DNA from: AC-32 sp963755635
GTDB taxonomy: Bacteria; Actinomycetota; Thermoleophilia; Gaiellales; Gaiellaceae
DNA length: 64,000 nt
Direction of reading: 5' to 3'
Assembly: GCA_963755635.1 (NCBI GenBank)
Contig: CAVWKS010000028.1
Span: forward strand, 1 to 64,000
Below, piece after piece: positions 48,863 to 59,258 of this stretch. How positions within the stretch are numbered: position 1 is the stretch's first letter; each line of letters starts with the position of its first letter. The notes under the pieces are model-generated. The model was not told where the DNA came from. It ran no database searches and was given only the letters and a program-made list of their open reading frames with translations. The translations under genes were made by a program, and so were the position numbers.

Positions 48863-49791
48863 ATGAAGCCGATCGAGCGGTTCGACCCGCAGCTGATGGG
48901 CGGCCGGCTGCTGGAGGCCGAGCACGTCGCGCGCTACCGCTGGGCGGCGGCGCTGGTCGAGGGCAAGCGCGTGCTCGACGCGGGCTGCGGCACGGGCTAC
49001 GGCGCCGAGCTGCTCGCGCGCGCCGGAGCGGCCGCCGTGGTCGGGGTCGACATCGACGCAAAGGCCGTCCCCGCGGCGGCGAAGGAGGCAGCCGTCAGCT
49101 TCGTGACCGCGGACCTGCGGGCGCTCCCGGCCGATCTGGGCGAGTTCGACGTCGTCGTCTGCTTCGAGGTGCTCGAGCACATCGAGGAGCCGGAAGCCGC
49201 GCTCGACTCGCTGGCGGGCACGCTCGGGCCGGGCGGTGTCCTCCTCGTCTCCTCGCCGAACAAGGACGTCTATCCCCCCGGCAACCCCTACCACGTGCAC
49301 GAGTTCCGGCCGGACGAGCTCGCCGAGGCGCTCGCCGCCCGGTTCGCGCACGTCCGGCTCGTCCGCCAGCACGACTGGCTCGCGGTCGGGATCTTCGAGG
49401 ACGACGACTTCGGCCGGCTCGAGCCGCTGCAGGCGCCCGTTGCGAAGGCGGTCGGCGGCGAGCCCGGCAAGGAGCTGTACTCGCTCGGGCTCGCGTCGAA
49501 CGAGCCTGCTGCCGCCGACGTCGCCGCTCGTGATGCTGACCGAGACGCCGACGTGAAGTGGTGGCAGGAGCAGCTGCGAGACGATGCGCGACGAGCTCGA
49601 GGCGAAGAAGGGCCACGTGCGCGAGCTCGAGGGGTGGCTCGGAAGAAGACGCAGAGGCGGAGCTCAAGCCGGCTACGCCGAGCTGAGGCGATGATCGCCT
49701 CGATGAAGGCGACGCAGGGTCTGGCGCCTGGGAACCGCGCTACTGGGACCTGCGCGATCGACTCCTGGGTCGCTCGACGCGCCGAAGCTAG
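48863..49791 (+). CDS. SAM-dependent methyltransferase with C-terminal coiled coil (frame breaks in the tail)
   Basis: About 309 residues when joined. Motif I VLDAGCGTGYGAELLARAGA, acidic motif VVGVDIDAKAV, motif II FDVVVCFEVLEHIEEPEAAL and VLLVSSPNKDVYPPGNPYHV are typical of class I enzymes in polysaccharide clusters. After residue 230 a charged helical tail runs to RYWDLRDRLLGRSTRRS, with at least two frame changes (near 49580 and 49640-49730). It may cap or modify the growing chain; caps are what Wzt C-domains recognise, fitting this locus. Confidence 0.82.
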
Positions 49792-49802
49792 ACTGCCGCC
49801 GC

Positions 49803-50833
49803 GTGGACGCTGAGCAGGAATCCCGGCCCCTCGGGTTCGACTTCGCCGGGCCGAAGTACGACCGGCTCGACGACAGTCCCGGGTCGGCGCACGACCTGGT
49901 GCTCGGCCTCGTCGAGCCCGGCTCGCGAGTGCTCGAGTTCGGCTGCGCGACCGGCTACATGTCGCGAGGCCCTGCGCTCCCGCCTGGGCGCGTCGGTCGT
50001 CGGCGTGGAGCTCGACGCGGAGGCGGCGCGCCTCGCCGAGGCCCGCGCCGACCGCGTCCTCGTCGGCGACGCGGAGGAGCTCGACCTCGAGGCCGAGCTC
50101 GGCGGCGAGCGGTTCGACGCGATCCTCTTCGCCGACGTGCTCGAGCACCTGCGCGACCCGGCGGCGCTGCTCAAGCGCGTGCGGCCGCTCGTCGACGAGG
50201 GCGGCGTCGTGATCGCGTCGATCCCGAACATCGCGCACGCGGCGGTGCGCCTGGCGCTGCTCGGCGGCTCGTTCCGCTACCGCGAGCAGGGGCTGCTCGA
50301 CGAGAGCCACCTGCGCTTCTTCACGCGCGAGGGCGTGCAGGACCTGTTCGAGGGCTCCGGCTACCTGATCACGCAGTGGCTGCGACGCCGGCTCGAGATC
50401 GAGGAGACCGAGATCCCGGTGCCGTCGTCGGTCCCGGAGGAGGCGCGGGCCTGGGCGACCAGCGACCCGGAGGCGACGACGTACCAGTTCGTCGTCTGCG
50501 CGGTTCCGTCGGAGCCGGCCGCGCAGCTCTACGCGTGGCGCACGAAGCTCGGCGAGGCGCGCGCCGAGCTCGAGCAGCTGCGCCCGCTGGCCGCCGAGGC
50601 CGAGGTCCTGCGCGCCGAGCTGGAGGAGCTGCAGGCCGCTCCGCGGCGCGGTCGACGAGCTGCGCCTGCTGCGGCAGGCGCACGAGGTCCTGCAGCGCCG
50701 GCTCGTCGCCGAGCGGGCCGCGTTCGCCGAAGGGATCGCAGCCGTCGAGGCGGGCGTCTACGGCTCGCGCTCCTGGCGCGTGACGGCGCCGATGCGCGCA
50801 GGGATCCAGCTCCTGCACAAGCTCAAGCCGTGA
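49803..50833 (+). CDS. SAM-dependent methyltransferase with coiled-coil tail (two frame breaks)
   Basis: About 343 residues when joined. VDAEQESRPLGFDF leads to motif I SRVLEFGCATGYMS, then ASVVGVELDAEAARLAEARA, DAILFADVLEHLRDPAALLK and SIPNIAHAAVRLALLGGSFR. The C-terminus has a helical stretch (EARAELEQLRPLAAEAEVLR) and ends GSRSWRVTAPMRAGIQLLHK, a tail common to glycan-locus methyltransferases and GT2s. Frame changes lie near 49970 and 50645. It overlaps the next gene by four bases. Confidence 0.83.
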
Positions 50834-52812
50834 GCGAGCTCTCGCTGCCGCAGGTCGAGGAGCCGCTGGTCTCCGTCGTGATGGTGCTCTACGGCGGCTG
50901 GAAGCTCGGCGTCCGCGCGATCTCCGCGCTCGCGGCGAACACCGACCCGGTCTTCGAGCTGATCCTCGTCGACAACGCCTCGCCGGACGACTCGCTCGCG
51001 CAGATCGAGCGGCAGGTCGAGGGAGCGACGATCGTGCGCAACGAGCAGAACGCTCGGCTTCGGCGGCGCCTCGAACCAGGGCGCGCAGGCTCGCCCGCGG
51101 CCGCCTGCTCTGCCTGCTGAACAGCGACGCGCTCGTCGAGCCGGGCTGGCTGCCGCCGCTGCTCGAGACGCTCGAGGCGCCCGGTACCGGCGCCGCGGTC
51201 CCGCTGCTGCCTGAACGAGGACGGCAGCGTCCAGGAGGCGGGCTCGGTGATCGACTCGATCGGCCACGCGCATGCCGTCGGCCGCGGCGGCGACGCGAGC
51301 GAGTTCCAGTACCGCTTCCGGCGCGAGGTCGACTTCGCCTCGGCTGCGTGCATGCTCGTCCCGGCCGACCTCTTCCTCGACCTCGGCGGCTTCGACGAGA
51401 TCTACGCCCCCGGCTACTACGAGGACACCGACCTCTGCTTCCGGCTGCACGAGCGCGGCCTGCGGACGATCTACGAGCCGCGCTCGCGGGTCGTCCACGT
51501 CCAGCACGGCTCGAGCGACCCCGAGCAGCGCGCGGCTGCTGATGGAGAGCCACCGCGACGTCTTCGTCGAGCGCTGGGGCGAGCGGCTCGTCAGGCGGCC
51601 GCGCCTGGTCGAGGTCGCGCAGGAGCCGCGCCAGATGCTCGCCGCCCGCGACGCGGACGCGCTCGAGCGGATCCTCGTGATCGACGACCGCGTGCCCTTC
51701 ACCGACCGCGGCTCGGGCGACCCGCGGATGGCGCGCCTGCTCGGCGAGCTCGCCGCGCTGTGGCCGTCGGCCCGGATCACCTTCCTCGCCGAGAGCGGGC
51801 GCGACGCGGAGCGCTACGCCGAGCCGCTGCTCCACCAGGGGATCGAGGTCGTCTGCCCGCCTGGTCGACTGGAGCCGCTGGTTCGAGGAGCGCCGCTTCC
51901 ACTACGGCGTCGTGATCGTCAGCCGGCAGCAGAACGTGGCCCGGTTCGAGGGGCACCTCGGCCCGAGCCAGCCGCAGGCGCTGCGCATCTTCGACACCGA
52001 GGCCTTCACTTTCCGGCGGCTCGAGCGGCAGGCCGAGCTGCTCCCGCCCGGAAGCAGAAGCAGGAGGTGGCAGCGCAGGCGATCGTCGCGCGCGAGGCCG
52101 AGATTCGCGCCGCGCAGGAGGCCGACGTCGTCTTCTGCGTCTCCGAGGAAGAGGCGGGCTTCGTCGCCGAGATCGCGCCCGGCAAGCCCGCGTTCGTCCT
52201 GACGTCCGGGTCGTCGAGCCGTCGCCCGACCCGCCCGGCTTCGACGAGCGCACCGACCTCGTCTTCTTCGGGGGCTTCCTGGCCGGCTCGGCGTCGCCGA
52301 ACGCGGACTCGCTCCTCTTCCTGGTCCACGAGGTGCTGCCGCTGCTCTGGCAGGAGCATCCCGACGTCCGCCTGACCGTGATCGGCGCCGACCTGAGCGA
52401 CGACCTGCGCGCGCTCGAGGGCGCCGCGCGTGCGGATCGTCGGCTACGTCGAGGACCCGGCTCGAGTGGCTCGCCGGGCGCGCCTGCACGTGAACCCGAT
52501 GCGCTTCGGCTCCGGCGTGAAGCTGAAGTTCCTCGACTCGCTCGCGGCCGGGCTGCCGTTCGTGACGACGACGGTCGGCGCCGAGGGATTCCCGCTCGGC
52601 GAGGTCCGCGACGTCGCGGTCGCCGACGATCCCGCCGGGCTGGCTCGGCTGATCGGACGGCTCTACGACGACCGGAGCGAGTGGGAGCGCGTCCAGGCGA
52701 GCTGCTCGACCTCGCGGCGAACAAGTTCGACCGCGCGAGCTTCCAGCGGACGCTGCTCGAGGCGATGACGTGCGTAGGCGTCGCGCCGCCGGCCGGAGTC
52801 GGCCGCGCATGA
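50830..52812 (+). CDS. Two-domain glycosyltransferase, GT2 plus GT4 (many frame breaks)
   Basis: About 660 residues when joined. The N-terminal GT-A half has VSVVMVLYGGWKLGVRAISA, ILVDNASPDDSLAQI, LLCLLNSDALVEPGWLPPLL and GGFDEIYAPGYYEDTDLCFR. After a linker (ERILVIDDRVPFTDRGSGD) a GT-B half follows with QQNVARFEGHLGPSQPQALR, VFFGGFLAGSASPNADSLLF, RIVGYVEDPARVARRARLHV and NPMRFGSGVKLKFLDSLAAG. Frame changes occur near 51055, 51210, 51535, 51870, 52055, 52215, 52430 and 52705, the densest in the window. Two sugar transfers by one chain are predicted. Confidence 0.75.
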
Positions 52813-53693
52813 GCCGCTTTCGGCTGCGCCGTCCCGCAGACGGCCAGGCCGCCGGACAAGTACGAGTGGTCGGAGCTGAAGGAGCGAAAGCGGCGGCTGT
52901 CCGAGGACTACATGCGCACGTCGGGAGAACGGCTGACCTCGGCGATCGAGCCGATGCCAAACCACCTCGACGTGGCTTTCGCCGACTGGATCCGCAACCA
53001 GGCCGAGGCCGAGCCCTACTGGTTCCAGAAGATCGAGCTCTTCCCGGGTACTTCTCGCCCGGCTGGAGCGACCCGGTCGAGCGGAAGCTCCCGTACTTCG
53101 GGCTGCCGGAGGACCTGACCGGGATGCGCGTGCTCGACATCGGCTGCGCGGAAGGCTTCTTCTCGTTCGAGGCCGAACGCCGCGGCGCACGCGAGGTGAT
53201 CGGGATCGACTCGTTCCCCGACTCGGTCCGCCGCTTCAACATCGTCAAGGCCGCCCGCCAGTCGAGCGCGAGCGCCTTCCTGCTGAACGTCTACGACCTC
53301 GAGCCGAAGCGGCTCGGCACCTTCGACCTCGTCCTCTTCTACGGCGTCTTCTACCACCTCAAGCACCCGCAGCTGGCGCTCGAGCGGATCCGAAGCGTCT
53401 GCACCGGCACGCTGCTCTTCCAGACCTTCGCGCTCGACGATCCGGGCCTGCAGGAGACGCCGCTCGCGCGCTTCTACCCGCACGGGATGATGTCCGGCAG
53501 CGAGGGCGAGCATTTCGACCCGACCGTGTTCTGGCTCTTCAACGAGCTCTGCTGCGTGGGCATGCTCGACCACGTCGGCTTCGAGGAGCTCGAGGTGATC
53601 TCGCGCAATCCCCATCCGCTCGTGCTGCGCGCGCGCAGCCCCGAGGTGTCGCCCGGCAAGGCGCCTGACCAGGCCGAGGCGCCCTGGTCCTAG
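52809..53693 (+). CDS. DUF1698/CmoB-like SAM methyltransferase (frame breaks in the first third)
   Basis: About 295 residues when joined. WFQKIELFPGYFSPGWSDPV then MRVLDIGCAEGFFSFEAERR, EVIGIDSFPDSVRRFNIVKA, LFYGVFYHLKHPQLALERIR and LLFQTFALDDPGLQET resemble DUF1698 (tRNA cmo5U methyltransferase-like) enzymes, which are often recruited to glycan loci. Its place in the cluster argues for a sugar substrate rather than tRNA. ATG at 52809 overlaps the glycosyltransferase stop; frame changes lie near 52850 and 53048. Its TAG shares CTAG with the stop of the convergent gene. Confidence 0.82.
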   Translation: MSRFRLRRPADGQAAGQVRVVGAEGAKAAAVRGLHAHVGRTADLGDRADAKPPRRGFRRLDPQPGRGRALLVPEDRALPGYFSPGWSDPVERKLPYFGLPEDLTGMRVLDIGCAEGFFSFEAERRGAREVIGIDSFPDSVRRFNIVKAARQSSASAFLLNVYDLEPKRLGTFDLVLFYGVFYHLKHPQLALERIRSVCTGTLLFQTFALDDPGLQETPLARFYPHGMMSGSEGEHFDPTVFWLFNELCCVGMLDHVGFEELEVISRNPHPLVLRARSPEVSPGKAPDQAEAPWS

Positions 53694-55812
53694 GGCAGGC
53701 TGAAGCTGATCTGAACGCCGAGCGTTCTCGTGTCCGCCAGGCCGTATTGCGTGGGCACAAAGGTCGGGCTGACCATCACCTGGACCCTGAACGGCCCGGA
53801 CCGCACCGGGAGCGTCTCCAGGTGGCGCTTGCCGTTCGGCAGGACGAAGCGCCGCGTCGTCCACGAGGCGCCGCGCAGGCTCCCGATCTCGATCGTGACG
53901 TGAGCCGGAGGCGGGCCGGTGATCGGCGGGCGCCAGGTGAGGACGTTCAGCCGGTGCCCGGGGATCCCGCGGAAGCTCGTGTAGGTGGCCGAGGGGCCGG
54001 TCCACGCATCCGGCTGCACGCCCGAGACGAATGTGGCTAACCCGAGCGGAGCCTTGACGCGATAGAGCGAGAGGAAGCCCTGCTGGGCGATCTTCTTTCC
54101 CGCGACGGCTACCCCCGCGGCTGCGACGACATAGCGCGGCGAGGCGTCGGGCGACCCGGCCGGCAGCATTGGCCGGATCCGGCCGGTCTTCGGATCAAGC
54201 GGCGCGCTCAGGTCCGGAATCGACGGGTCGTTCGAGGTGACGCCGAAGACGCGGCGCAGGCTCCGGTTCCAGAACTCCGACTGCCAGAGGATGTGCTGGT
54301 CGCGATCGATGTCGGTCGTGTAGAGGAACTCGACCCGCGCGTTCCGGCCGACGGCGTGATCGATCCAGCTCGGGTCGCCGGCGAGCCCTCCCGCGTGCCG
54401 GGTCGAGCTCGCGATGTACGTCTCCTTCGCCCAGACGCTCCCCGAAGAGAGGACCAGGAAGCCGCCCACGGCAACCGGAATCGCCCAGACCGCGACCGTC
54501 CGGGAACCGTCGCAAACAGGATCGCCGCGCAGATCGCCCCGATCCCGATCAGGGTTCTGGTCTCGGAGACGCCGCCGTTCAGAACCTCCGTGAGGCGGAT
54601 GAAGGGCACGAAGCCGAAGGTGTCGTTTTCGGCCGAGATGTTGAAGAGGCTCTCGAACGGAAGCGTGATCAGGAGCCCGACGGAGATCGCCACGCCGATC
54701 GAGACGAGCCCGGGCGGGCGCGGCATTCCGCGCGCGAGCCACACGACGAGGGCGAGCAGGAGCAGCGGCTCCAGGTAGAGCATGTTGCGCTCCTCGACCC
54801 TCAGCGAATAGCGCGAGGCATAGGCGGCGACCTCGACGAGGATCAGCGGGACCGCAGCCAGAGTGAGCGCGAGGTAGGCCCGCTCCGCGGCCGTGGCTTG
54901 CCAGCTCGCCCGGAAGAGGCCGAGCAGGACGATCAGGGCGCAGGCGGGGATCACGCCGACCGCCAACGCCAGCTCACCCGCGTGGTAGACGCTCCAGCGG
55001 AGCACGTCGCGGATCGAGTAGTGCACCTTGGCCGTCCCCGCGTACGCACGGAGCCCGCTCGAGAGCGACTGGCCTTCGGCGAGCTTGAGCAGCCCGTACA
55101 GGACCACGCCGGCCGCGAGCAAGCCGAGCGCGAGCCAGTAGCGCCGGAGCTCGAGCCAGACCGCTCGCCGGGACCGCGTGACCGGGCCCGCCGAGATGTC
55201 GAGGGCGAGCTTGAACAGGATCCCGACGAGCAGCACCAGGATCAGCACGAGCGCCTGGAAGCGGATCGAGCAGGCGAGGCCGATCGCGACCAGCGCCAGC
55301 ACCTGGCGGAGCAGCGTCGGCTCTTCGAGCACGAGGGCGATCAGGAAGAAGGCGAGCAGGAAGAGCGGCAGGGCCGCGTTCTCCGTCATGAGCACGCCCG
55401 TGTAGCCGAAGAGCGGCAAGGCGAGGAAGAGCACGGTCCCGAGCACGGCGTACCAACCGCCGGCCAGGCGCCGGGCCCAGAAGTAGAAAGGCACTGCCGC
55501 CAGTGTCATCGCGACGACGTTGATCGACTTCGCCACCTGGTAGGTCGTGTGCATCGAGCCGGCGCGCCAGGCAGGCGAGATCAGCGCCGGGTAGAGGCTG
55601 AAGAGCGGCGACGGCTGCCCGCGGAAGAGGAAATGCCCGCCGGACGCGAAGCTCTTCGCCATCTCGCTGTACTCGAGCTCGTCCGGTTGGATCCACGGCG
55701 CGGCCATCTCGCGCACGAGCAGAAGGCGCGCGACCAGCGCCACTGCGATCAATACACCCGCGGCCAGCGACGCCGTCAGCCAGCGCCGCTCGCTGAGCGA
55801 GCGGACGGTCAG
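53690..55812 (-). CDS. Polytopic membrane glycosyltransferase (ArnT/GT39-like; one frame break)
   Basis: About 707 residues when joined. Some twelve helices, with the GT-C acidic motif after helix 1 (IQPDELEYSEMAKSFASGGH) and later LMTENAALPLFLLAFFLIAL, as in polyprenol-phosphate-sugar-dependent transferases. The last 200 residues (ARVEFLYTTDIDRDQHILWQ onward) are a soluble extracytoplasmic beta domain. The frame changes near 54500. The likely start is CTG at 55812 in a CTGA overlap with the DUF2304 gene; TTG or GTG further in are alternatives. It should use lipid-linked sugar made by the GT2 at 56183-56944. Confidence 0.8.
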
Positions 55813-56183
55813 GGCTCGGTGTGCTCGGGTGGCGACCCGACGGCCTCCTTGAGCTGCTGCTCCAGCAGCGCCAGCCGCTGAGCGAGCGCGAGGTTCCGCT
55901 CGGAGAGCTCCGAGATCACGGTCGAGTAGTGGAGCAGCACGACCAGGATGAAGAACGAGGCCACCACGAACAGCGCCGAGGGCGGATAGGCGACGCCGAT
56001 CAGGTCGGAGAAGCGACCGAGCGCGCCCCGCCAGAGGGCGAAGAAGAGGATCACGCCGCCGGTTGCGAGCCACAGCAGGGCGTAACGCTCCTGCAGGCGC
56101 CGGCTGCGGATCAGCTCGAAGATGATCGCGAGCAGGATGATTGCCGCGATCGCGGCGACGATCGAAACGCGAAGAGGAGTCAT
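55809..56183 (-). CDS. DUF2304 membrane protein
   Basis: A 124-residue protein with three membrane helices (VSIVAAIAAIILLAIIFELI, YALLWLATGGVILFFALWRG, LFVVASFFILVVLLHYSTVI) and RSRRLQERYALLWL, the family signature, then a coiled coil (LALAQRLALLEQQLKE). DUF2304 proteins typically accompany DPM1-like glycosyltransferases, as here, where its ATG directly abuts the GT2 stop. It probably assists flipping or anchoring of the lipid-linked sugar. Confidence 0.92.
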   Translation of the reverse strand: MTPLRVSIVAAIAAIILLAIIFELIRSRRLQERYALLWLATGGVILFFALWRGALGRFSDLIGVAYPPSALFVVASFFILVVLLHYSTVISELSERNLALAQRLALLEQQLKEAVGSPPEHTEP

Positions 56184-56944
56184 CAGTCCTCCAGGACGGG
56201 GTAACGGCGGAAGAGGCTCACGAAGAGCGCGAGCGAGACCTTGATCATGTAGTAGAGCGAGCGAAGCGCGGTGATCGAGGAGCGGCCGGTCTCACGTGTC
56301 CGCATCGTGACCGGTACCTCGACGAGCCGCAGGCGGTGGCGGGCGACGAGCACGTTGGCCTCGGCTTCGGGATAGTCGTGCGGGTAGTTATCGGCGAAGA
56401 GCTTGATCCCTTTGCGGTTCACCGCCCTGAAGCCGGACGTCGGGTCCGTCACCCGCCGCCGCACGATCAGCGAGACGATCGCGGACAGCATGCGGATCCC
56501 GACGCGCCGCGCGAACGGCGGCCGATACCGGCGCTCTCCGCAGAACCGGCTGCCGACCACCATGTCGACGTCGTCCCGAAGCAGCGGCGCGAGCAGGCGG
56601 CCGAGGTCACGTGGATCGTGCTGCCCGTCGCCGTCGATCTGGACCGCGATCTCGAAGCCGTTGTTGAGCGCGTACTGGTAGCCGGTCTGCACGGCGGCGC
56701 CGATCCCGAGGTTGTACGGAAGCCGCACGACCCGCGCTCCTGCGCGCTCGGCCTCGCGGGACGTGCCGTCCGTCGAGCCGTCGTCGATCACGAGGATCTC
56801 GAAGCCAGGGTCTGCCGCCTTCACCTCGCGAACGACACGGCCGATCGACCCCGCTTCGTTGAGGGCGGGAACGATGGCCAACCGGGGCTTCGTCGCGACG
56901 CGCCCGGCGTGGGCCTCGGAAAGCGTCTCGGCGACTGCGCTCAC
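56183..56944 (-). CDS. Family 2 glycosyltransferase (dolichyl/polyprenyl-phosphate sugar synthase type)
   Basis: A 253-residue enzyme: RLAIVPALNEAGSIGRVVRE, FEILVIDDGSTDGT, VQIDGDGQHDPRDLGRLLAP (DGD catalytic aspartates), MVVGSRFCGERRYRPPFARR and TDPTSGFRAVNRKGIKLF. It makes polyprenyl-phosphate sugars for the membrane transferase two genes downstream. The GT2/DUF2304/GT-C trio is a common actinobacterial unit. Divergent from the next glycosyltransferase by 67 bases containing an AT-rich patch that may hold both promoters. Confidence 0.94.
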   Translation of the reverse strand: MSAVAETLSEAHAGRVATKPRLAIVPALNEAGSIGRVVREVKAADPGFEILVIDDGSTDGTSREAERAGARVVRLPYNLGIGAAVQTGYQYALNNGFEIAVQIDGDGQHDPRDLGRLLAPLLRDDVDMVVGSRFCGERRYRPPFARRVGIRMLSAIVSLIVRRRVTDPTSGFRAVNRKGIKLFADNYPHDYPEAEANVLVARHRLRLVEVPVTMRTRETGRSSITALRSLYYMIKVSLALFVSLFRRYPVLED

Positions 56945-57011
56945 AGGGTCCGATTCTACTGAGGCCTTCTTCCGGCTTCTTAGCGGTCTGTAAACCTTCT
57001 GTTCGCCTCCT

Positions 57012-58148
57012 GTGCGCGTCTGCCTCGTTTTCGACTGTCTCTACCCGTACACCGTCGGCGGCGGTGAGCGCTGGTACCGCGCGCTCGCGGAGGGTCTCGC
57101 CGAGCGCGGCCACGAGGTCACCTACCTCACGCGGCTGCAGTGGGACCCTCAGGATGGCGCGGACGTGCCGGGCGTGGACGTCGTCGCGGTCACACCGGCG
57201 ATGGAGCTCTACGTCGAGGGCCGCCGCAGCATCTCCGTCCAGCTCCGCTTCGGGCTGGGTGTCTTCCGGCATCTGCTTCGGCACGGCTCGGGCTACGACG
57301 TCGTGCAGACCCCCGGGCTGCATTTCTCGCTGCTGGCCGTGCTCGCCGCGCGCACGTTCCGGCAGTTCGAGCTCGTCGTGGACTGGTGGGAGGTCTGGAC
57401 GCGCGAGTACTGGACGGAGTACCTCGGGGGCTTCGCGGGGAGAGCCGGCTGGCTCGGCCAGCGCCTCATGGCCCGAAGCCGCCACCGGGCGCTTTGCTTC
57501 TCGCGCCTGCACGCGCGCCGCCTGGAGGAACTCGGCCACCGCGGGCCGATCACGATCGTCGAGGGGCTCTCCGTTCTCCCCGTCGAGGCAGCCGAGCCGA
57601 CGTCTGCGGAGCCGCTCGTCGTCTTCGCCGGGCGCCACATCCCGGAGAAGCAGGCGCCGGCAATCGTCCCCGCGATCGCGCTCGCGCGCTCGCGCGTTCC
57701 CGGCCTGCGGGCCGAGATCTTCGGCGACGGGCCCGACCGTGCGGAGGTGCTTCGCTCGATCGAGCAGCAGGGCCTCGACGGCGCGGTCACGGCTCCCGGA
57801 TTCGTTTCGGCGGATCAGGTTCGCGACAGCATGCGGCGCGCGCTCTGCCACCTCTTTCCCTCACGCCGGGAGGGGTATGGGCTCGTGGTCGTGGAGGCCG
57901 CGTCGCTCGGGGTCCCGACGGTTGCCGTGCAGAGCCCGGACAACGCGGCGCTCGAGCTCGTCGAGGACGGCGTGAACGGGGTCGTCGCGGAGTCCGCCGA
58001 ACCGGAAGCATTGGCCGACGCGATCGTGCGCGTGCACGCAGCCGGCCCGGAGCTTCGCCGCTCGACTGCCGAATGGTTCACGCGCAACCGGAAACGTCTG
58101 TCATTGGAGAGCTCACTCGAGACCGTTGTCGGCGTGTACGAGCGGTGA
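57012..58148 (+). CDS. Family 4 glycosyltransferase
   Basis: A 378-residue intact GT-B enzyme. VCLVFDCLYPYTVGGGERWY (glycine-rich acceptor loop), VQTPGLHFSLLAVLAARTFR, VVFAGRHIPEKQAPAIVPAI and SRREGYGLVVVEAASLGVPT with E-x7-E. GTG at 57012 with no strong ribosome binding sequence. Its stop overlaps the next start (GTGA). The WWEVWTREYWTEYLGG stretch is unusually aromatic and may form a membrane-facing acceptor site. Confidence 0.93.
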   Translation: MRVCLVFDCLYPYTVGGGERWYRALAEGLAERGHEVTYLTRLQWDPQDGADVPGVDVVAVTPAMELYVEGRRSISVQLRFGLGVFRHLLRHGSGYDVVQTPGLHFSLLAVLAARTFRQFELVVDWWEVWTREYWTEYLGGFAGRAGWLGQRLMARSRHRALCFSRLHARRLEELGHRGPITIVEGLSVLPVEAAEPTSAEPLVVFAGRHIPEKQAPAIVPAIALARSRVPGLRAEIFGDGPDRAEVLRSIEQQGLDGAVTAPGFVSADQVRDSMRRALCHLFPSRREGYGLVVVEAASLGVPTVAVQSPDNAALELVEDGVNGVVAESAEPEALADAIVRVHAAGPELRRSTAEWFTRNRKRLSLESSLETVVGVYER

Positions 58149-59258
58149 CGCTGCACGTCGGACTCAACGCGCTGCACCTCGTCCCCGGCGAGACCGGCGG
58201 CGGCGAGACCTACGTGCGCCGACTCGTGCCCGCTCTCATTGCGGCCCGGAAGGACCTGCGCGTCACGGTATTCGCCTCGGCGGAGGCCTATTCGTCGCTG
58301 CTGGAAACCGGGGCGGAGGTCGTGCGCGTTCCGGTCCAGGCCCGCAGCCGGGTGCGTCGAGTGGCAGCCGAGCAGGTGCTTCTGCCGCGAGCCGCCCGGC
58401 GGGCTCGAGTCGACTTGCTGCACAACACGCTCAACACCGCGCCCGCGCTGCCCGGCGTGGCGCAGGTGACCACGATCCACGACGTCATCTACAAGCGCTT
58501 TCCCGAGACGGCTGGAGTGCTCAACGCCGGAGTCGCGCTGCTCGTCCCGCTCGCCGCGCGCCGCTCGCGACGGGTGCTGACCGACTCGGCAGCGTCGAAG
58601 GAGGACGTCGTGCGGTTCCTGCACGTGGACGCGGCGCGCGTCGACGTCGTCCCGCTGGGCCCAGGGATACCCGAGCCGGCGCAGCCGTTGCCCGAAGCCG
58701 AGCTGCGCGGAAGCTTGGGGCTCGGGGACGCTCCGCTCGATCCTCACCGTCGCGGCGAAGCGCCCGCACAAGAACCTTGCGCGGCTGATCGACGCCGTCG
58801 GGCGGCTCGAGCGCGAGGTCGTGCTCGTCGTGCCGGGCTTCGCCACCCAGTTCGAGCCGGAGCTCGAGCGGCGGGCCGGGGAGCGCGTGCGGTTCCTCGG
58901 CTGGGTCGACGACGCCACCCTCGACGGGCTCTATCGAGCCGCGACCGCGTTCGTCCTGCCCTCGCTCGCCGAAGGCTTCGGCCTGCCGGTGCTCGAGGCG
59001 ATGCTGCGCGGCACGCCCGTCGCGTGCTCCCGGACGAGTTCCCTCCCGGAGGTTGCCGGCGACGCGGCCGAATACTTCGATCCCCTCGACGTCGACGAGA
59101 TCGCCGCGACGCTCGAACGGCTGCTTGCGGACTCGGAGCTCAGGGATCGCCTGCGGACGGCCGGCCTCGCGCGGGCCGCGAACTTCAGCTGGGAGACCGC
59201 GGCGGTGGCGACGCTCGCGAGCTACGAGCGGGCGCTGGAAGCCAGCACGCGGTCGTAG
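58145..59258 (+). CDS. Family 4 glycosyltransferase (one frame break)
   Basis: About 371 residues when joined. LHVGLNALHLVPGETGGGET, LLHNTLNTAPALPGVAQVTT, IHDVIYKRFPETAGVLNAGV and SLAEGFGLPVLEAMLRGTPV (E-x7-E). The frame changes near 58735, where LGLGDAPL is followed out of frame by ILTVAAKRPHKNLARLID-like sequence; one inserted or lost base explains it. It overlaps the previous gene by four bases and the end of the convergent gene by 37. Confidence 0.86.

Noticed and set aside
54898..55881. Plus-strand frame rich in Glu/Gln/Arg opposite the membrane glycosyltransferase
   Set aside because: It arises from antisense of hydrophobic codons (Leu/Val to Glu/Gln/Asp); no start signal or domain.
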